A DNA stretch of 64,000 bases from SABY01 sp964593705 (GTDB lineage Bacteria > Bacteroidota > Bacteroidia > Bacteroidales > 4484-276): positions 1 through 64,000 of the forward strand of contig CAZQIV010000014.1 of the NCBI GenBank assembly GCA_964593705.1, written 5' to 3'. A program made the position numbers and the translations under genes. Under the pieces are notes generated by a model. That model was not told the DNA's origin. It made no database searches and was given only the letters and a program-made list of their open reading frames with translations. Shown here in pieces: positions 8,239 to 16,806 of this stretch; the first letter of the stretch is position 1; every line of letters starts with the position of its first letter.

Positions 8239-10866
8239 CTAAAACCATGAATTTGTTACATCATCGCTTTTAGACTGATGCGGAAATACATCTGTGGGTA
8301 TCCACCAAAATACCACCAAACTGTTGTCTATCCCAATATGCTTAATTTTTGCAGGATACGAGTTACCAACAGCAATGATATTTTTTAGAATTTCTGATGA
8401 ATGAATTAAGTCATCTTTCATGGCTTTAATATCATCAAGCGGTATTCCCGAAGCTGGGTCAGCAATATCCTTAATTTTCCAGTTATAATATTTATCTTTA
8501 ATCTTAAACATGGACATGCAATAAAGCATTTTCCCAATTTCTTTATTTTCATAGTTAACCTGATAATCACCAATGAAGCACAAAACCATCTCAATAACTG
8601 CATCACGTAACTGTACACGCAATCCTTTGGTTTTATTTACACTACTAAGGCTTGAAAAGATATCCTTAGTTTTAATAAGCTGTCTTTCATCCATTAATAC
8701 TACTGGCTGAAACATTGGGTAAACCGAATCCTGTATTTTATTGCGAAATGTAGTAAAACCTGTTAAATACTCGAACTTTTGGGGAATATATAGACTTTCT
8801 GTCTTTTCGAAAGATGTATCATTTTTTAATATTTCATAAATCATCAACGCAGTTGAAGATGATTCATACCTTGAAATTTTTAATGAGTCAGTAAGTACTT
8901 CTGCAATATCATGAATCTTTCCATTAACACTTAGATAAATAGTATTAATGATATTTTCCGATATATCAGTCTTTAGTTTATCACTAATAGTAGTTTTATC
9001 AAATTCATGTAAAAACAATAATTGGGATTTTAACAAGCAATTATTGTTAAGCCTATAACCTCTACTAATGCCATTACTAATTGAATCTAGCTCACCATAT
9101 TTAATTTTTTCCTTCTCATTTGGAAGAGGATTTCTAATGATTTTAGCATATACTAAAGAATCGGTTCTTTCAATTATTCTTTTGATTTGACGTGCAAAAT
9201 CATCATATGTCTTGTGTTGTCCACGCCTTACTTGATATGCCAAAATATTAACATTGTGTTTTGCAAGCTTTTCTATTAGAATACTTTCCTTTACATAAGT
9301 AGTGCTTTTTTTAGGATTACAATGATCACCAGCATCCCCAATAATAATAAGATAATTAGAACCTTTTTCATTTAAAGCATATTTGTCTAAAGCTATATTA
9401 ATACCATAATATAGTGCTTCAGGTAAATCCCTGTCATTTTTATTGCTTTTTGATGTCCAACAAGTATTGATCCACTGGAATATTGTATTAATAGATTTCC
9501 TTGTCGTTTCATTATGTTTTCTTGTCGTATCAATACGGATATCAATTAATTTCCCATCATTAAAAATATCAAAACGCCTATCTTCAACTTCGTCACGAAA
9601 TAGAACCATCCCAATTTTCAAAATATGGCCTATCCGTGCTGTATCATTTTTTAAACGTTCAATTGTTTTTCCCAAAGCTTCCGTAATAACATCTTTATAA
9701 TCAATAGCACTTTCTGATGCATCGATAATAAAAACCACGTTAGTAATTTTCAATCCTTCTTCAATTGCTATAATTTCTTTTTTAAATTCAGTAATATTAA
9801 TATCCTTATTCGTTAACCTATCCCTATTTTGTCCTAATCCAATAGGTAGTACAATTCCCACTTTTTTAGCACTATCTGGCTTACAAGATGATGCCTTCGA
9901 ATCGAATATTAGTGGAAATCTATTCAGTATTCCTTCTTCCCTAGTTCGATAGATATCCTCCGTTTCAATGATGTACCGTTGAGGCAAGCGGTAAACAAAT
10001 TGGGGATCCTCAATACTATATTGATTTGCGCCTTTGGCTGTCTTGAAAATGATATTCCCTTTATCCACATTGTCTATTTGATCATTCCATTCCCTACTCC
10101 TTCTAGCCTTTATATGCCAATTTAATTCCCATGCAACCCGATTATTCCATGGGATGAAGTTTTCTTTTGGAATCCACCCCTCAATCACTAAACTGGGTTT
10201 AATGTTTTTGTTATGGTCGGGGTAATATTGGCCATTAATTATTGCTTGTTTCCCCACTAAAAAAAAAGTGCTATCACGGTTTACTTTATAAATAAAACGA
10301 ACTTGAAAACTTTCTGGCGAATGCAACTTGTAATTTGAGTCCATGGAAGGTTGATCATAATAATATATTTGAGAAGTGTGTTTAACCTTATAATCCAATG
10401 TGTTCAGCACAAAACCCTTTCTGTTTTGATTTGTCTTTTCTGCTCTCAAACTGTAAGACGATAATATCAACTTGTGGTAATTAATCCAGCCTATTTTTGC
10501 CATTGGTAGTAATTGATAGCCCCAAATAATCCAGTAAACATTTTCAGATTTAGTAACTTTGACCCAGTTTTTCTTAACTTCCAATACAACAAATTCATCC
10601 AAGAAATCCGCAATAATTACAGTTTCACTATTAATATCCTGTTCAGCGAATATGGGGTTATCTGCCCTGTCGGAATAAACATACCAAAGCGTGTCCTTAC
10701 AAACTGCTTCGTTGGGGTAGGGCCGGGTAATGGTATCGATAGGGTAAAGGTATTTGCGGGGCATATCCATTACTGTGGTAAACTGGGCAAAGCTTTGCAT
10801 GCTCAACAGCAATACGATAAGTAAGAGGGTGGCTCTGTTTGATAAAATGTGATTATAACTTTTCAT
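8239..10866 (-). CDS. Secreted vWA-domain protein resembling TssR
   Basis: An 875-residue exported protein: signal peptide MKSYNHILSNRATLLLIVLL ending near QSFAQ, an N-terminal beta-rich region with SH3-like stretches (VVLEVKKNWVKVTKSENVYW, about residues 85-115), and a von Willebrand A domain from about residue 372. The MIDAS motif DASES lies near residue 380 and GDAGD follows later. Signal peptide, SH3-like part and central vWA domain are the layout known for TssR of Bacteroidetes type VI secretion loci; that match is inference from architecture. No other T6SS gene is in the window, so it may be an orphan paralogue working with the membrane protein downstream (63-base gap). AT-rich. Confidence 0.7.
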   Translation of the reverse strand: MKSYNHILSNRATLLLIVLLLSMQSFAQFTTVMDMPRKYLYPIDTITRPYPNEAVCKDTLWYVYSDRADNPIFAEQDINSETVIIADFLDEFVVLEVKKNWVKVTKSENVYWIIWGYQLLPMAKIGWINYHKLILSSYSLRAEKTNQNRKGFVLNTLDYKVKHTSQIYYYDQPSMDSNYKLHSPESFQVRFIYKVNRDSTFFLVGKQAIINGQYYPDHNKNIKPSLVIEGWIPKENFIPWNNRVAWELNWHIKARRSREWNDQIDNVDKGNIIFKTAKGANQYSIEDPQFVYRLPQRYIIETEDIYRTREEGILNRFPLIFDSKASSCKPDSAKKVGIVLPIGLGQNRDRLTNKDINITEFKKEIIAIEEGLKITNVVFIIDASESAIDYKDVITEALGKTIERLKNDTARIGHILKIGMVLFRDEVEDRRFDIFNDGKLIDIRIDTTRKHNETTRKSINTIFQWINTCWTSKSNKNDRDLPEALYYGINIALDKYALNEKGSNYLIIIGDAGDHCNPKKSTTYVKESILIEKLAKHNVNILAYQVRRGQHKTYDDFARQIKRIIERTDSLVYAKIIRNPLPNEKEKIKYGELDSISNGISRGYRLNNNCLLKSQLLFLHEFDKTTISDKLKTDISENIINTIYLSVNGKIHDIAEVLTDSLKISRYESSSTALMIYEILKNDTSFEKTESLYIPQKFEYLTGFTTFRNKIQDSVYPMFQPVVLMDERQLIKTKDIFSSLSSVNKTKGLRVQLRDAVIEMVLCFIGDYQVNYENKEIGKMLYCMSMFKIKDKYYNWKIKDIADPASGIPLDDIKAMKDDLIHSSEILKNIIAVGNSYPAKIKHIGIDNSLVVFWWIPTDVFPHQSKSDDVTNSWF

Positions 10867-10884
10867 GATAAAACAGTTTTGTTT

Positions 10885-10960
10885 TTACTGCAAATGTAGT
10901 GGAAAGTAAAATATTAATGATTTCATAGTTGTTGGTGATAAAAATTTGTCAATACATTCC
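10885..10960 (+). repeat. Dispersed repeat copy B (right flank of the 6-11 kb module)
   Basis: Same orientation and sequence pattern as 5155-5240 (GTGGAAAGTA...GATTTCATAGTTGTTGGTGAT...). It begins only about 18 bases upstream of the vWA gene start (minus strand), so the promoter of that gene may lie within or beyond the repeat. Confidence 0.75.
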
Positions 10961-11269
10961 CGACTTGCTCGCCTCGCTGCGAAGCTGGCCGTATGCTGGT
11001 GGCCTAACCTAAAGGCGAGGCGGGTCTCAATCCCCAAAAAAACAGGGCAGGCTGCTGCACTCCTTACTAATGACAAGGCTTCAGTGGGTTTGATAGGGTG
11101 GATGTTGGCGGACGGGAAGCGCCCACCTACATCCACCCCGAATAATGTCTAACCTTGTCAGTGGTAGTTCCAAGCCCCTAAAAAAGTGGCCTCAAAGTGA
11201 AATGACATTAAGAAATAGATTTCTTGCCGCACGTGCGGCATCGAAATGACCCTGACCACGCATTAATTT

Positions 11270-11314
11270 GGGAGTAGGGGAATCGGGCGCGAAGCGCCCG
11301 ATTCCCCTACTCCC
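11270..11314. repeat. Perfect 21-bp hairpin, GGGCGC-GAA-GCGCCC apex
   Basis: Arms GGGAGTAGGGGAATCGGGCGC and its exact complement around loop GAA. It is one of five hairpins with the same apex but different arms (others at 26139, 45213, 52947 and 53170). It sits inside a wider element bounded by TCGAAATGAC and GTCACCTCGAAGG. Confidence 0.85.
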
Positions 11315-11634
11315 ACCACCATACCGGGAGTTTTGTCACCTCGAAGGATCCGCCAGCTGGCGGAGACTGAGAGGTCTGTTTTTTAACACCTTAAAAATAG
11401 GTGTCATTAGTACTAAAAACGCAGCAAAGCGGCCTGCCCCGTCCCTTCGGGGTAGCTTTGAAGGTAAAAATCTGCTTGCATTGATAGCCATATCCCTGTG
11501 GGGCATACTATCCAGCAATCAATGGGTCGGCTCTTTAAATCTTGGGGAACGCAGCCAAAGAGCCAAAGAGTGGAAAGACTTTGTGGTAATCGTCATGCAA
11601 AGTCGAGTATCCTTACTGTTTAAGCCGGGCTATC

Positions 11635-11784
11635 TTAATTCTACTTTAACACATTAGATTTTTCTGCATATTTACCCCGAACCCTAAAGGGAGAATGCAG
11701 AAAAATCAATCCATCTCCCTTTAGGGTTGGGGTTAAAGTGGATTGATTTTTCCGTTTGAACTTAATCTGTTAAAGTAGAATTAA
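11635..11784. repeat. 150-bp nested inverted-repeat element
   Basis: The outer arms TTAATTCTACTTTAACA (11635-11651) and the exact complement (11768-11784) enclose further complementary pairs: GATTTTTCTGCAT/ATGCAGAAAAATC and CCCTAAAGGGAGA/TCTCCCTTTAGGG. No ORF. It resembles the other nested elements at 32601-32699, 44958-45128 and 55311-55466. Confidence 0.75.
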
Positions 11785-11981
11785 TGTAGTTCAAAGAATA
11801 GAATTCTCATTCACCCCAAGGCGGAAATTTATAGATACCCTACCCTAACTTTTTAAATGGATGGTCTGGCTTGCAACACTTTTATGGTTGGCCTTACCTT
11901 AACATTTTTTAGTTTACTAATGCTTTATCCACGAAGCACTGTTTGTTTTCCATCGTTTTTTTTATATAAAATTAAAATAAT

Positions 11982-12602
11982 ATGAAACGAAATTTAGCAT
12001 TAACAATCATCCTGCTTCTTGCTCTAAATATCTTCGGGTATGCGCAATCGAAAACAAAAATTGAATTAAAAGACAACTGGTACTACCTTAACGGAGAAAA
12101 GTATTTTATAAAAGCAATCGGCTACGAAATAGGCGCGCGGCCGGGACAACATCCTTACGAGGATGAAAAGAAAGATGATCTGGAATTAATGAAATTTGAC
12201 CTCAAAAACGAATCGATCAATATTCTGGCATCAAAAACAGCTTTCGACTTGCCCGAATTAAGCATTGAAATAACTCCGGGAGAAGATTTAAATGATGGGA
12301 AAATAGCAAGCATCAAAACCAAAATAAAAACCAACGAAAATTTTAAATTGCTTGATGATTTGACGGTAAGTTATAATACACATCTTGGTTGGGCAATAGG
12401 GTCACAGGTATCAGTTCCGATTCATGACCAACTGGATGAAAAAATCATTACTGCCGAAAACTTCTTTCATATCCCCGACAATTGCCGGGTAGTAAATGCT
12501 TCGGCAGGAATTTCAGTTCAGTATGGTAAGTTTACCTTTAAAATCCACAACCAAAAAATAATATATAGAGGAGGTTGGGCTAAGGAGGTTGGAAGAAAAT
12601 AA
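11982..12602 (+). CDS. Secreted protein with glycoside-hydrolase-like N terminus, probably truncated
   Basis: 206 residues with signal peptide (cleavage near IFGYAQ). Residues about 25-70 (WYYLNGEKYFIKAIGYEIG, RPGQHPYED, LMKFDL) look like the N-terminal strand region of Bacteroidetes TIM-barrel glycoside hydrolases, where NGE/K-FIKGIGY precedes the barrel. The expected barrel helix and catalytic acids do not follow. Instead a beta-rich stretch without recognised motif runs to the end. It may be the fused remnant of a larger enzyme or a distinct small protein. The sequence resemblance is from memory of the family and unverified. Its 3' end abuts the repeat at 12625. Confidence 0.55.
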   Translation: MKRNLALTIILLLALNIFGYAQSKTKIELKDNWYYLNGEKYFIKAIGYEIGARPGQHPYEDEKKDDLELMKFDLKNESINILASKTAFDLPELSIEITPGEDLNDGKIASIKTKIKTNENFKLLDDLTVSYNTHLGWAIGSQVSVPIHDQLDEKIITAENFFHIPDNCRVVNASAGISVQYGKFTFKIHNQKIIYRGGWAKEVGRK

Positions 12603-12932
12603 TCTATCGACCCCAACTGTGGCTCCTGCTTTCCCGGATTTATGCCATTGACCTGCCTTCGGGTTAATCCGGGTGGGGTAAGCAATTCATGGATAGATTT
12701 ATTCATTTTTTTTGATTAGCATTTGCTTATTGGAATTTATAATTTGCACGGATTTACCCAAAGATAGGGATGCCCGCCTTGCCTGCTTCGCAAGGCGGGC
12801 CAATGGCAGATGTCTGCGCATTCCAGGTTATTCCTTGATCAAACATTTTCACTCTATTTACGTTAAATTTTAACAATATTTATTGCTATTATTGCTAAGT
12901 AGTTTAAGTTTGCATAAGAATTGAGAGGAGAT
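12603..12932. repeat. Gap holding direct repeat copy 1 and AT-rich leader
   Basis: Direct repeat at 12625-12810 (described separately), then AT-rich DNA with GAGAGGAGAT directly before the ATG at 12933. Nothing else seen. Confidence 0.6.
12625..12810 (+). repeat. Direct repeat copy 1 (pair with 13849-14030), carries an extra palindrome
   Basis: Shares CCTGCTTCCCCGGATTT, GGTGGGGTAAGCAATT, TTTGCTTATTGG and GATTTGCACGGATTTACC with the copy at 13849-14030. At GGGATGCC/AATGGC this copy has 27 extra bases (12775-12801) forming the palindrome CGCCTTGCC...GCAAGGCGG, which the other copy lacks. The pair brackets the gene at 12933-13538. Confidence 0.8.
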
Positions 12933-13538
12933 ATGCTCAGTATTTTAAAAGAAATATTAACCAGTGATTTTGGATCTTTTGCATTTGTTGCCAGTCTATT
13001 GATAGGTGCTGGATGGCTAATTTTTTGGGTAACAAAACAAGTTACTACTATAAACAACAACCATAACAATCTCAATAATCTTATCATTAAGATGGACACC
13101 AACATTGATTCCATCAGAACTGACTTGTCCTATCTCAAGGGATCTTATGATATTTTAAAAAGTGGCGGACATGAGTCTTTCTTCAAAAGTCAGAGTCCTG
13201 TATCACTCACTGAAAAGGGAGTAGAAGTTGCTAACAAACTCAAGGCTGATGACATAATCAGCCGTAGGTGGGATCATATATCCCAATTACTCGAAAAAGA
13301 AATTAGTGACAAAAATGCGTATGATATTCAGCAATATTGTATGGAAAAACTTTCTGTTGAACCTGAGCGCTTTCTGGACAAAAAAGATATTGATACCATT
13401 AAAAAGTACGCCTTCGACCAAGGCAATCCATTGCAACTCTACCTTCGCCTGATTGGTATAAAAATCCGTGATAAATACTTCTCTTATAAGAAAATGGATC
13501 TTAAGGAAATTGATGTACATAACCCCAATATTTCCTAA
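12933..13538 (+). CDS. Hypothetical single-pass membrane protein
   Basis: 201 residues, not recognised. One membrane helix near the N terminus (FAFVASLLIGAGWLIFWVT, about residues 14-32) is followed by an Asn-rich, coiled-coil-like stretch (about 35-75) and a charged cytoplasmic domain containing SLTEKGVEVANKLKADDI. The last phrase resembles winged-helix-type segments but is too short to rely on. The ATG at 12933 is preferred over a TTG four codons earlier and has the purine-rich GAGAGGAG just before it, which is rare among its neighbours. It lies between direct repeats, which suggests an accessory cassette. Confidence 0.65.
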   Translation: MLSILKEILTSDFGSFAFVASLLIGAGWLIFWVTKQVTTINNNHNNLNNLIIKMDTNIDSIRTDLSYLKGSYDILKSGGHESFFKSQSPVSLTEKGVEVANKLKADDIISRRWDHISQLLEKEISDKNAYDIQQYCMEKLSVEPERFLDKKDIDTIKKYAFDQGNPLQLYLRLIGIKIRDKYFSYKKMDLKEIDVHNPNIS

Positions 13539-14125
13539 ATATTCTGTATAAATAATTCCCCGCTGGTTCCCACATTTTTCTTTTTTTTCTCCTAAATTTT
13601 AATTTCTGCTTTCCATTATTCCATTATTTGCACTATTCTTTTCACGCATTGTGGAAAGCTACATAGTAAAATCACTACAATGACAAGGCATAGTTTAACG
13701 CAAAATACGGGAAACCCCGTTATATCTCCCTGCCTTTGGGTGGGACTGGCTTGGCGGCCAGACTGTTGGTGTAAAGGGTTTTCCAGTTGGAGGACATCAA
13801 ATGTCAATAAATACTCTAACATTACATGTTGGAATAAAAGATGCTCCCCCTGCTTCCCCGGATTTGTGCCATTGGCCTGCCTCGCTGGCAAGGCGGGTAT
13901 CCCTGCGGGTTAATTCAGGTGGGGTAAGCAATTTATAGATAGATTCATTCCTTTTTTTTTCTTGATTAACTTTTGCTTATTGGGATTTATGATTTGCACG
14001 GATTTACCCGAAGGGATGCCAATGGCACAAATCCGCACATGCGGGGGGAAAAGTGATGAGAAGAATAGCCTAGCGCTTAATAGATGAAACTTAAGAAGGA
14101 ATGAAAAAATACCTATCTTTGAATT
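13539..14125. repeat. Gap with direct repeat copy 2
   Basis: Besides the repeat at 13849-14030, 13600-13845 contains fragments such as GGAAACCCCGTTATATCTCC but no credible gene. TATCTTTG at 14114-14121, five bases before the next ATG, fits a -7 promoter box for the toxin-antitoxin pair. Confidence 0.55.
13849..14030 (+). repeat. Direct repeat copy 2 (pair with 12625-12810)
   Basis: Same backbone as copy 1. It lacks the 27-base palindrome at GGGATGCC/AATGGC but instead carries a different extra palindromic stretch after GGCCTGCC (about 13880-13907, CTCGCTGGCAAGGCGGGT), where copy 1 reads straight into TTCGGGTTAA. Confidence 0.75.
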
Positions 14126-14449
14126 ATGAATGCAAAAGAGCAACAAATAATACAGTTAATAAAGGAACAGATTTCAAAAAAGGATCCGAATGCTGATGTT
14201 GTATTATTTGGTTCACATGCCCGAGGGAAAGCTACATCAGACTCGGACTGGGACATATTAATACTATTGAATAATTTTGAGGTTACTCGAAATTTAGAAA
14301 AGGAATTTAGAGAAGCGTTATTTGATATTGAATTGGAAATTGGTGAGCCAATATCAACTTTTGTCTATTCAAAATCGGCCTGGGAATCAAAACATTCCGT
14401 TACCCCACTTTATCAAAATATTAAGAGAGAAGGAATTCTACTAACATGA
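14126..14449 (+). CDS. mntA: MNT-domain nucleotidyltransferase antitoxin
   Basis: 107 residues with the minimal nucleotidyltransferase fold: GS-HARG at residues 29-34 followed by SDSDWD, giving the catalytic Asp pair at 41 and 43. In HEPN/MNT (type VII) toxin-antitoxin systems this protein adenylylates a tyrosine of the HEPN toxin and so silences it. The stop overlaps the start of the HEPN gene (ATGA at 14446-14449), which indicates tight co-translation. A TATCTTTG box ends five bases before the ATG, so the message may be leaderless. Confidence 0.88.
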   Translation: MNAKEQQIIQLIKEQISKKDPNADVVLFGSHARGKATSDSDWDILILLNNFEVTRNLEKEFREALFDIELEIGEPISTFVYSKSAWESKHSVTPLYQNIKREGILLT

Positions 14450-14838
14450 AAGGCAGTAAGGAAGATTATTTAAAATACAGAATATCAAAATCGCATGAGA
14501 TTTATGAGGACGCTGTTTTATTAATAAAAAACGGAAGGTGGAATTCTGCTGTAAACAGACTTTATTATTCCAGTTATTATTTGGCAAGTGCGTTGCTATA
14601 TAAACACAAAATCAAAGTTGAAACCCACAATGGAATAAAGACCCAATTATTTCTTCACTTTGTTAAAACTGGGAAATTATCCAAAGAACTTGGAAAGCTT
14701 TATTCTCACCTTTTTGATTGGCGTCAGGAAACTGATTATGCTGATTTTATCGAGTTTGATGAAGCTACTGTTTCCCCTCTTTTAAGTGAGGTTGAGGAAC
14801 TTAATAAAATACTTGAAGGATTGATTGAGAATGCCTAA
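14446..14838 (+). CDS. hepT: HEPN-domain protein (toxin of the MNT/HEPN pair)
   Basis: 130 residues, all helical. It has the family patterns NRLYYSSYYLASAL (residues about 37-50) and R-x3-DY (WRQETDY, Arg93 to Tyr98). HEPN partners of MNT proteins are RNases or inhibitors of growth. The classical R-x4-6-H RNase motif is not clear here: the only R-x4-H spacing (Arg12-His17) lies in the first helix and may be coincidental. The gene overlaps mntA by four bases and is followed by a strong hairpin terminator. Probable role: stress or phage defence, by inference from the family. Confidence 0.85.
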   Translation: MKGSKEDYLKYRISKSHEIYEDAVLLIKNGRWNSAVNRLYYSSYYLASALLYKHKIKVETHNGIKTQLFLHFVKTGKLSKELGKLYSHLFDWRQETDYADFIEFDEATVSPLLSEVEELNKILEGLIENA

Positions 14839-14860
14839 CCAAAACACTGAGTATAATACA

Positions 14861-14900
14861 AAAAAACCCTGGCAACTTATGAACGTTGCCAGGGTTTTTT
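14861..14900. terminator. Bidirectional terminator
   Basis: A perfect 16-bp stem AAAAAACCCTGGCAAC / GTTGCCAGGGTTTTTT around loop TTATGAAC. The A and T tracts on both sides serve the convergent HEPN gene (+) and DUF4252 gene (-). Confidence 0.9.
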
Positions 14901-14919
14901 ATTAGTAAATAATAATCTG

Positions 14920-15474
14920 TTATTCTTCTTCCTTATTCAGCTTTTGAAGGTTTTCAAGGCCGTCAATGTTCATCGACTTCGATAGTTTGGCAATGGATTT
15001 AAGATCGATATTTCCTTTGATGCTGATAAATCCGGCCTCATCGGGCTGGTTGATGAGCAAAAGCAATTCTTTAATCTTTTTGCCATCTTTCATAATCATA
15101 AACTTAACCACGTCCCTGCCTTCTTTTACGGTCATAAGCTCTGTAAAGTTTTTTAGTTTCACTGCGCTTAGTTCGCTTTTAAAATCTTCCAGTACATCTT
15201 TATCAACTGCGCTATCCTCGGCATTGTACATCAAAATACGGATGTATTCCAAACCCGAAACCACTTCGTTTATTTCCTGCACATCGGCATCATCCGATTC
15301 CTGCGATATTTCAGCAAAAAGGCTGAATAGTTCTTTGGTAACATGCACCGTGGTAAACCCGTCTTTAGCCCCGTACTTTTCGAATAAGTCATCGGTCGGG
15401 CTTTGTTGTGCGCTGGCATTAAATGCTAATAAAACATAAGCCATCATCGCGATTGATACAATTACTTTCTTCAT
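14920..15474 (-). CDS. DUF4252 secreted protein
   Basis: 184 residues with a signal peptide ending near FNASAQQS. It contains the DUF4252 pattern common in Bacteroidetes (FSLFAEIS, EYIRILMYN, FTELMTVKEG..VKFMIMKDGKKIKELLLLI, FISIKGNIDLKSIAKLSKSM). Role unknown. It is the last gene of a minus-strand operon with an ECF sigma factor and a membrane protein, a layout seen often for this family, and may be the regulated product or an envelope sensor component. Confidence 0.88.
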   Translation of the reverse strand: MKKVIVSIAMMAYVLLAFNASAQQSPTDDLFEKYGAKDGFTTVHVTKELFSLFAEISQESDDADVQEINEVVSGLEYIRILMYNAEDSAVDKDVLEDFKSELSAVKLKNFTELMTVKEGRDVVKFMIMKDGKKIKELLLLINQPDEAGFISIKGNIDLKSIAKLSKSMNIDGLENLQKLNKEEE

Positions 15475-15486
15475 AATTTTTAAAAT

Positions 15487-16092
15487 TTAAGGTTTTACAA
15501 TTATTGAAAATTTTGATAATTTATTAAGCTTGTCAACACTACTTCCCATTTTATTTACATTGCTGTTAATTTTATCCATTTCAGTACTCATTTTTGCCAT
15601 TTCAGAAACTGCAATAGTACTTTTGCCAAATTTGGATACTTCGTTGAGGGGTTTAGTTGCCTCGGAATACTTCCCGGAAATGTATGCCAAAGCTATCCTG
15701 GTTTGATCGTACGCCAAACGGGCATCTTGTTTTGAATAGCTTGTCCCCGCCAACTGATCGTCTGTTTTTAAATTGAATTGTGTTTCAAAAATAAAAGTAA
15801 AAAGGAACAATAAAGTGGCTGCAATGCCGGCAAAATAAGTCCAGAAGGTTTTGTTTTTATAAAATGGGATGATGGTAGCTTCATCGAGTTTTTCAAGAAT
15901 TTTATCTTCAAGATCGACTCCCGATTTAATTTTACTTTCGGTTTTGAAGAATGTAAAAACGGGTAGATGTTCAAGCAGTGAGTCATCCACCTGGCTCCCG
16001 GTAAAATATTCCTTCAGAATTTTATCTTCATCCATCGAAGTCTCACCTTCGTAATATTTATCTAATAATATTTTAATTTCCGTGGTATTCAT
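15487..16092 (-). CDS. Putative anti-sigma factor, membrane-anchored
   Basis: 201 residues. The N-terminal cytoplasmic part (about 1-80: LLDKYYEGETSMDEDKILKEYF) resembles the anti-sigma zinc-less N termini of Bacteroidetes. A single membrane helix follows (about 84-103, FWTYFAGIAATLLFLFTFIF), then a periplasmic helical tail. The position directly downstream of, and overlapping by 20 bases, an ECF sigma gene is the main evidence for an anti-sigma role. The sequence alone is not diagnostic. Confidence 0.7.
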   Translation of the reverse strand: MNTTEIKILLDKYYEGETSMDEDKILKEYFTGSQVDDSLLEHLPVFTFFKTESKIKSGVDLEDKILEKLDEATIIPFYKNKTFWTYFAGIAATLLFLFTFIFETQFNLKTDDQLAGTSYSKQDARLAYDQTRIALAYISGKYSEATKPLNEVSKFGKSTIAVSEMAKMSTEMDKINSNVNKMGSSVDKLNKLSKFSIIVKP

Positions 16093-16585
16093 AGTTGTGT
16101 GTTTTTATTACCTGATCCCTGATTGCTTTTCTGGCTCTTGAAAGGTTAACCCGAATCGCGTTAACGTTCATTTTTAAAACCTCTGCAATTTCCTCGTAAT
16201 CCATCTCTTCGATATCCCTCATCTGAACGATCAATTTTTGCTGTTCGGGCAAGGTTGAAATTACCTGATGAACTATTTTCACATCATCTTTCAATTCGGC
16301 TATCCGATGAGGTGATCTGCTTTCGATCGGTTCGTTCCAATCAGTTATTTTATTATTTTGATAAGCTTTTGATTTTAATTTATCCAAACAAAGATTTTTT
16401 GTTGCAACCATGGCAAAAGCTTCAATGCTTCGGTATTGTTCAATTTCGTCCCTTTTCGCCCAAAGCTTAATGTAAACATCCTGCACAATATCCTCGGCCT
16501 CAATTTCGTCGAGAATTCTCCTGGCAAGCCTGAACAACTTATCTTTTAAAGGCATCACCCTGTAAACAAATTCTTGCTTTGTCAT
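16073..16585 (-). CDS. ECF-type RNA polymerase sigma factor
   Basis: 170 residues with sigma-70 region 2 (LARRILDEIEAEDIVQDVYIKLW) and region 4 (STLPEQQKLIVQMRDIEEMDYEEIAEVLKMNVNAIRVNLSRARKAI split by a short linker). It should direct polymerase to a small regulon, controlled by the membrane protein encoded immediately downstream (20-base overlap). The start at MTKQEF (16585) is preferred to an ATG 11 codons earlier because the upstream residues are not sigma-like. Confidence 0.92.
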   Translation of the reverse strand: MTKQEFVYRVMPLKDKLFRLARRILDEIEAEDIVQDVYIKLWAKRDEIEQYRSIEAFAMVATKNLCLDKLKSKAYQNNKITDWNEPIESRSPHRIAELKDDVKIVHQVISTLPEQQKLIVQMRDIEEMDYEEIAEVLKMNVNAIRVNLSRARKAIRDQVIKTHNYEYHGN

Positions 16586-16806
16586 TATGTGTTGAAGACG
16601 AGAAGTTGATAATATCATTACAAAAGTACGCTGAAAAAAAATGCTTTAACTGCTAAATTCTATGTTAACTATTTGCTTTTCAATTCAAAATTATATTTAA
16701 TGATTCTAAATTCTCCGACATTCATTTTTAGTTATTTTTGCACGCTTTAACATGTTTGAAATATTAAATAAACTAATAAGCAAATTATTCATCAAAAACT
16801 ACAATT

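Larger units (their letters stand above)
10867..11981. repeat. 1.1-kb gene-free repeat region
   Basis: Contains dispersed repeat copy B (10885-10960), a GC-rich palindrome cluster (10965-11150), a TCGAAATGAC-type element (about 11200-11480) with the hairpin at 11270-11314, and a large nested inverted repeat (11635-11784). From 11785 to 11981 I see no structure beyond AT-rich leader sequence for the next gene. No credible ORF. Confidence 0.65.

Noticed and set aside
8239..10866. A type VI secretion locus
   Set aside because: Only the TssR-like gene is present. No tssB, tssC, tssK, hcp, vgrG or clpV is in the window.
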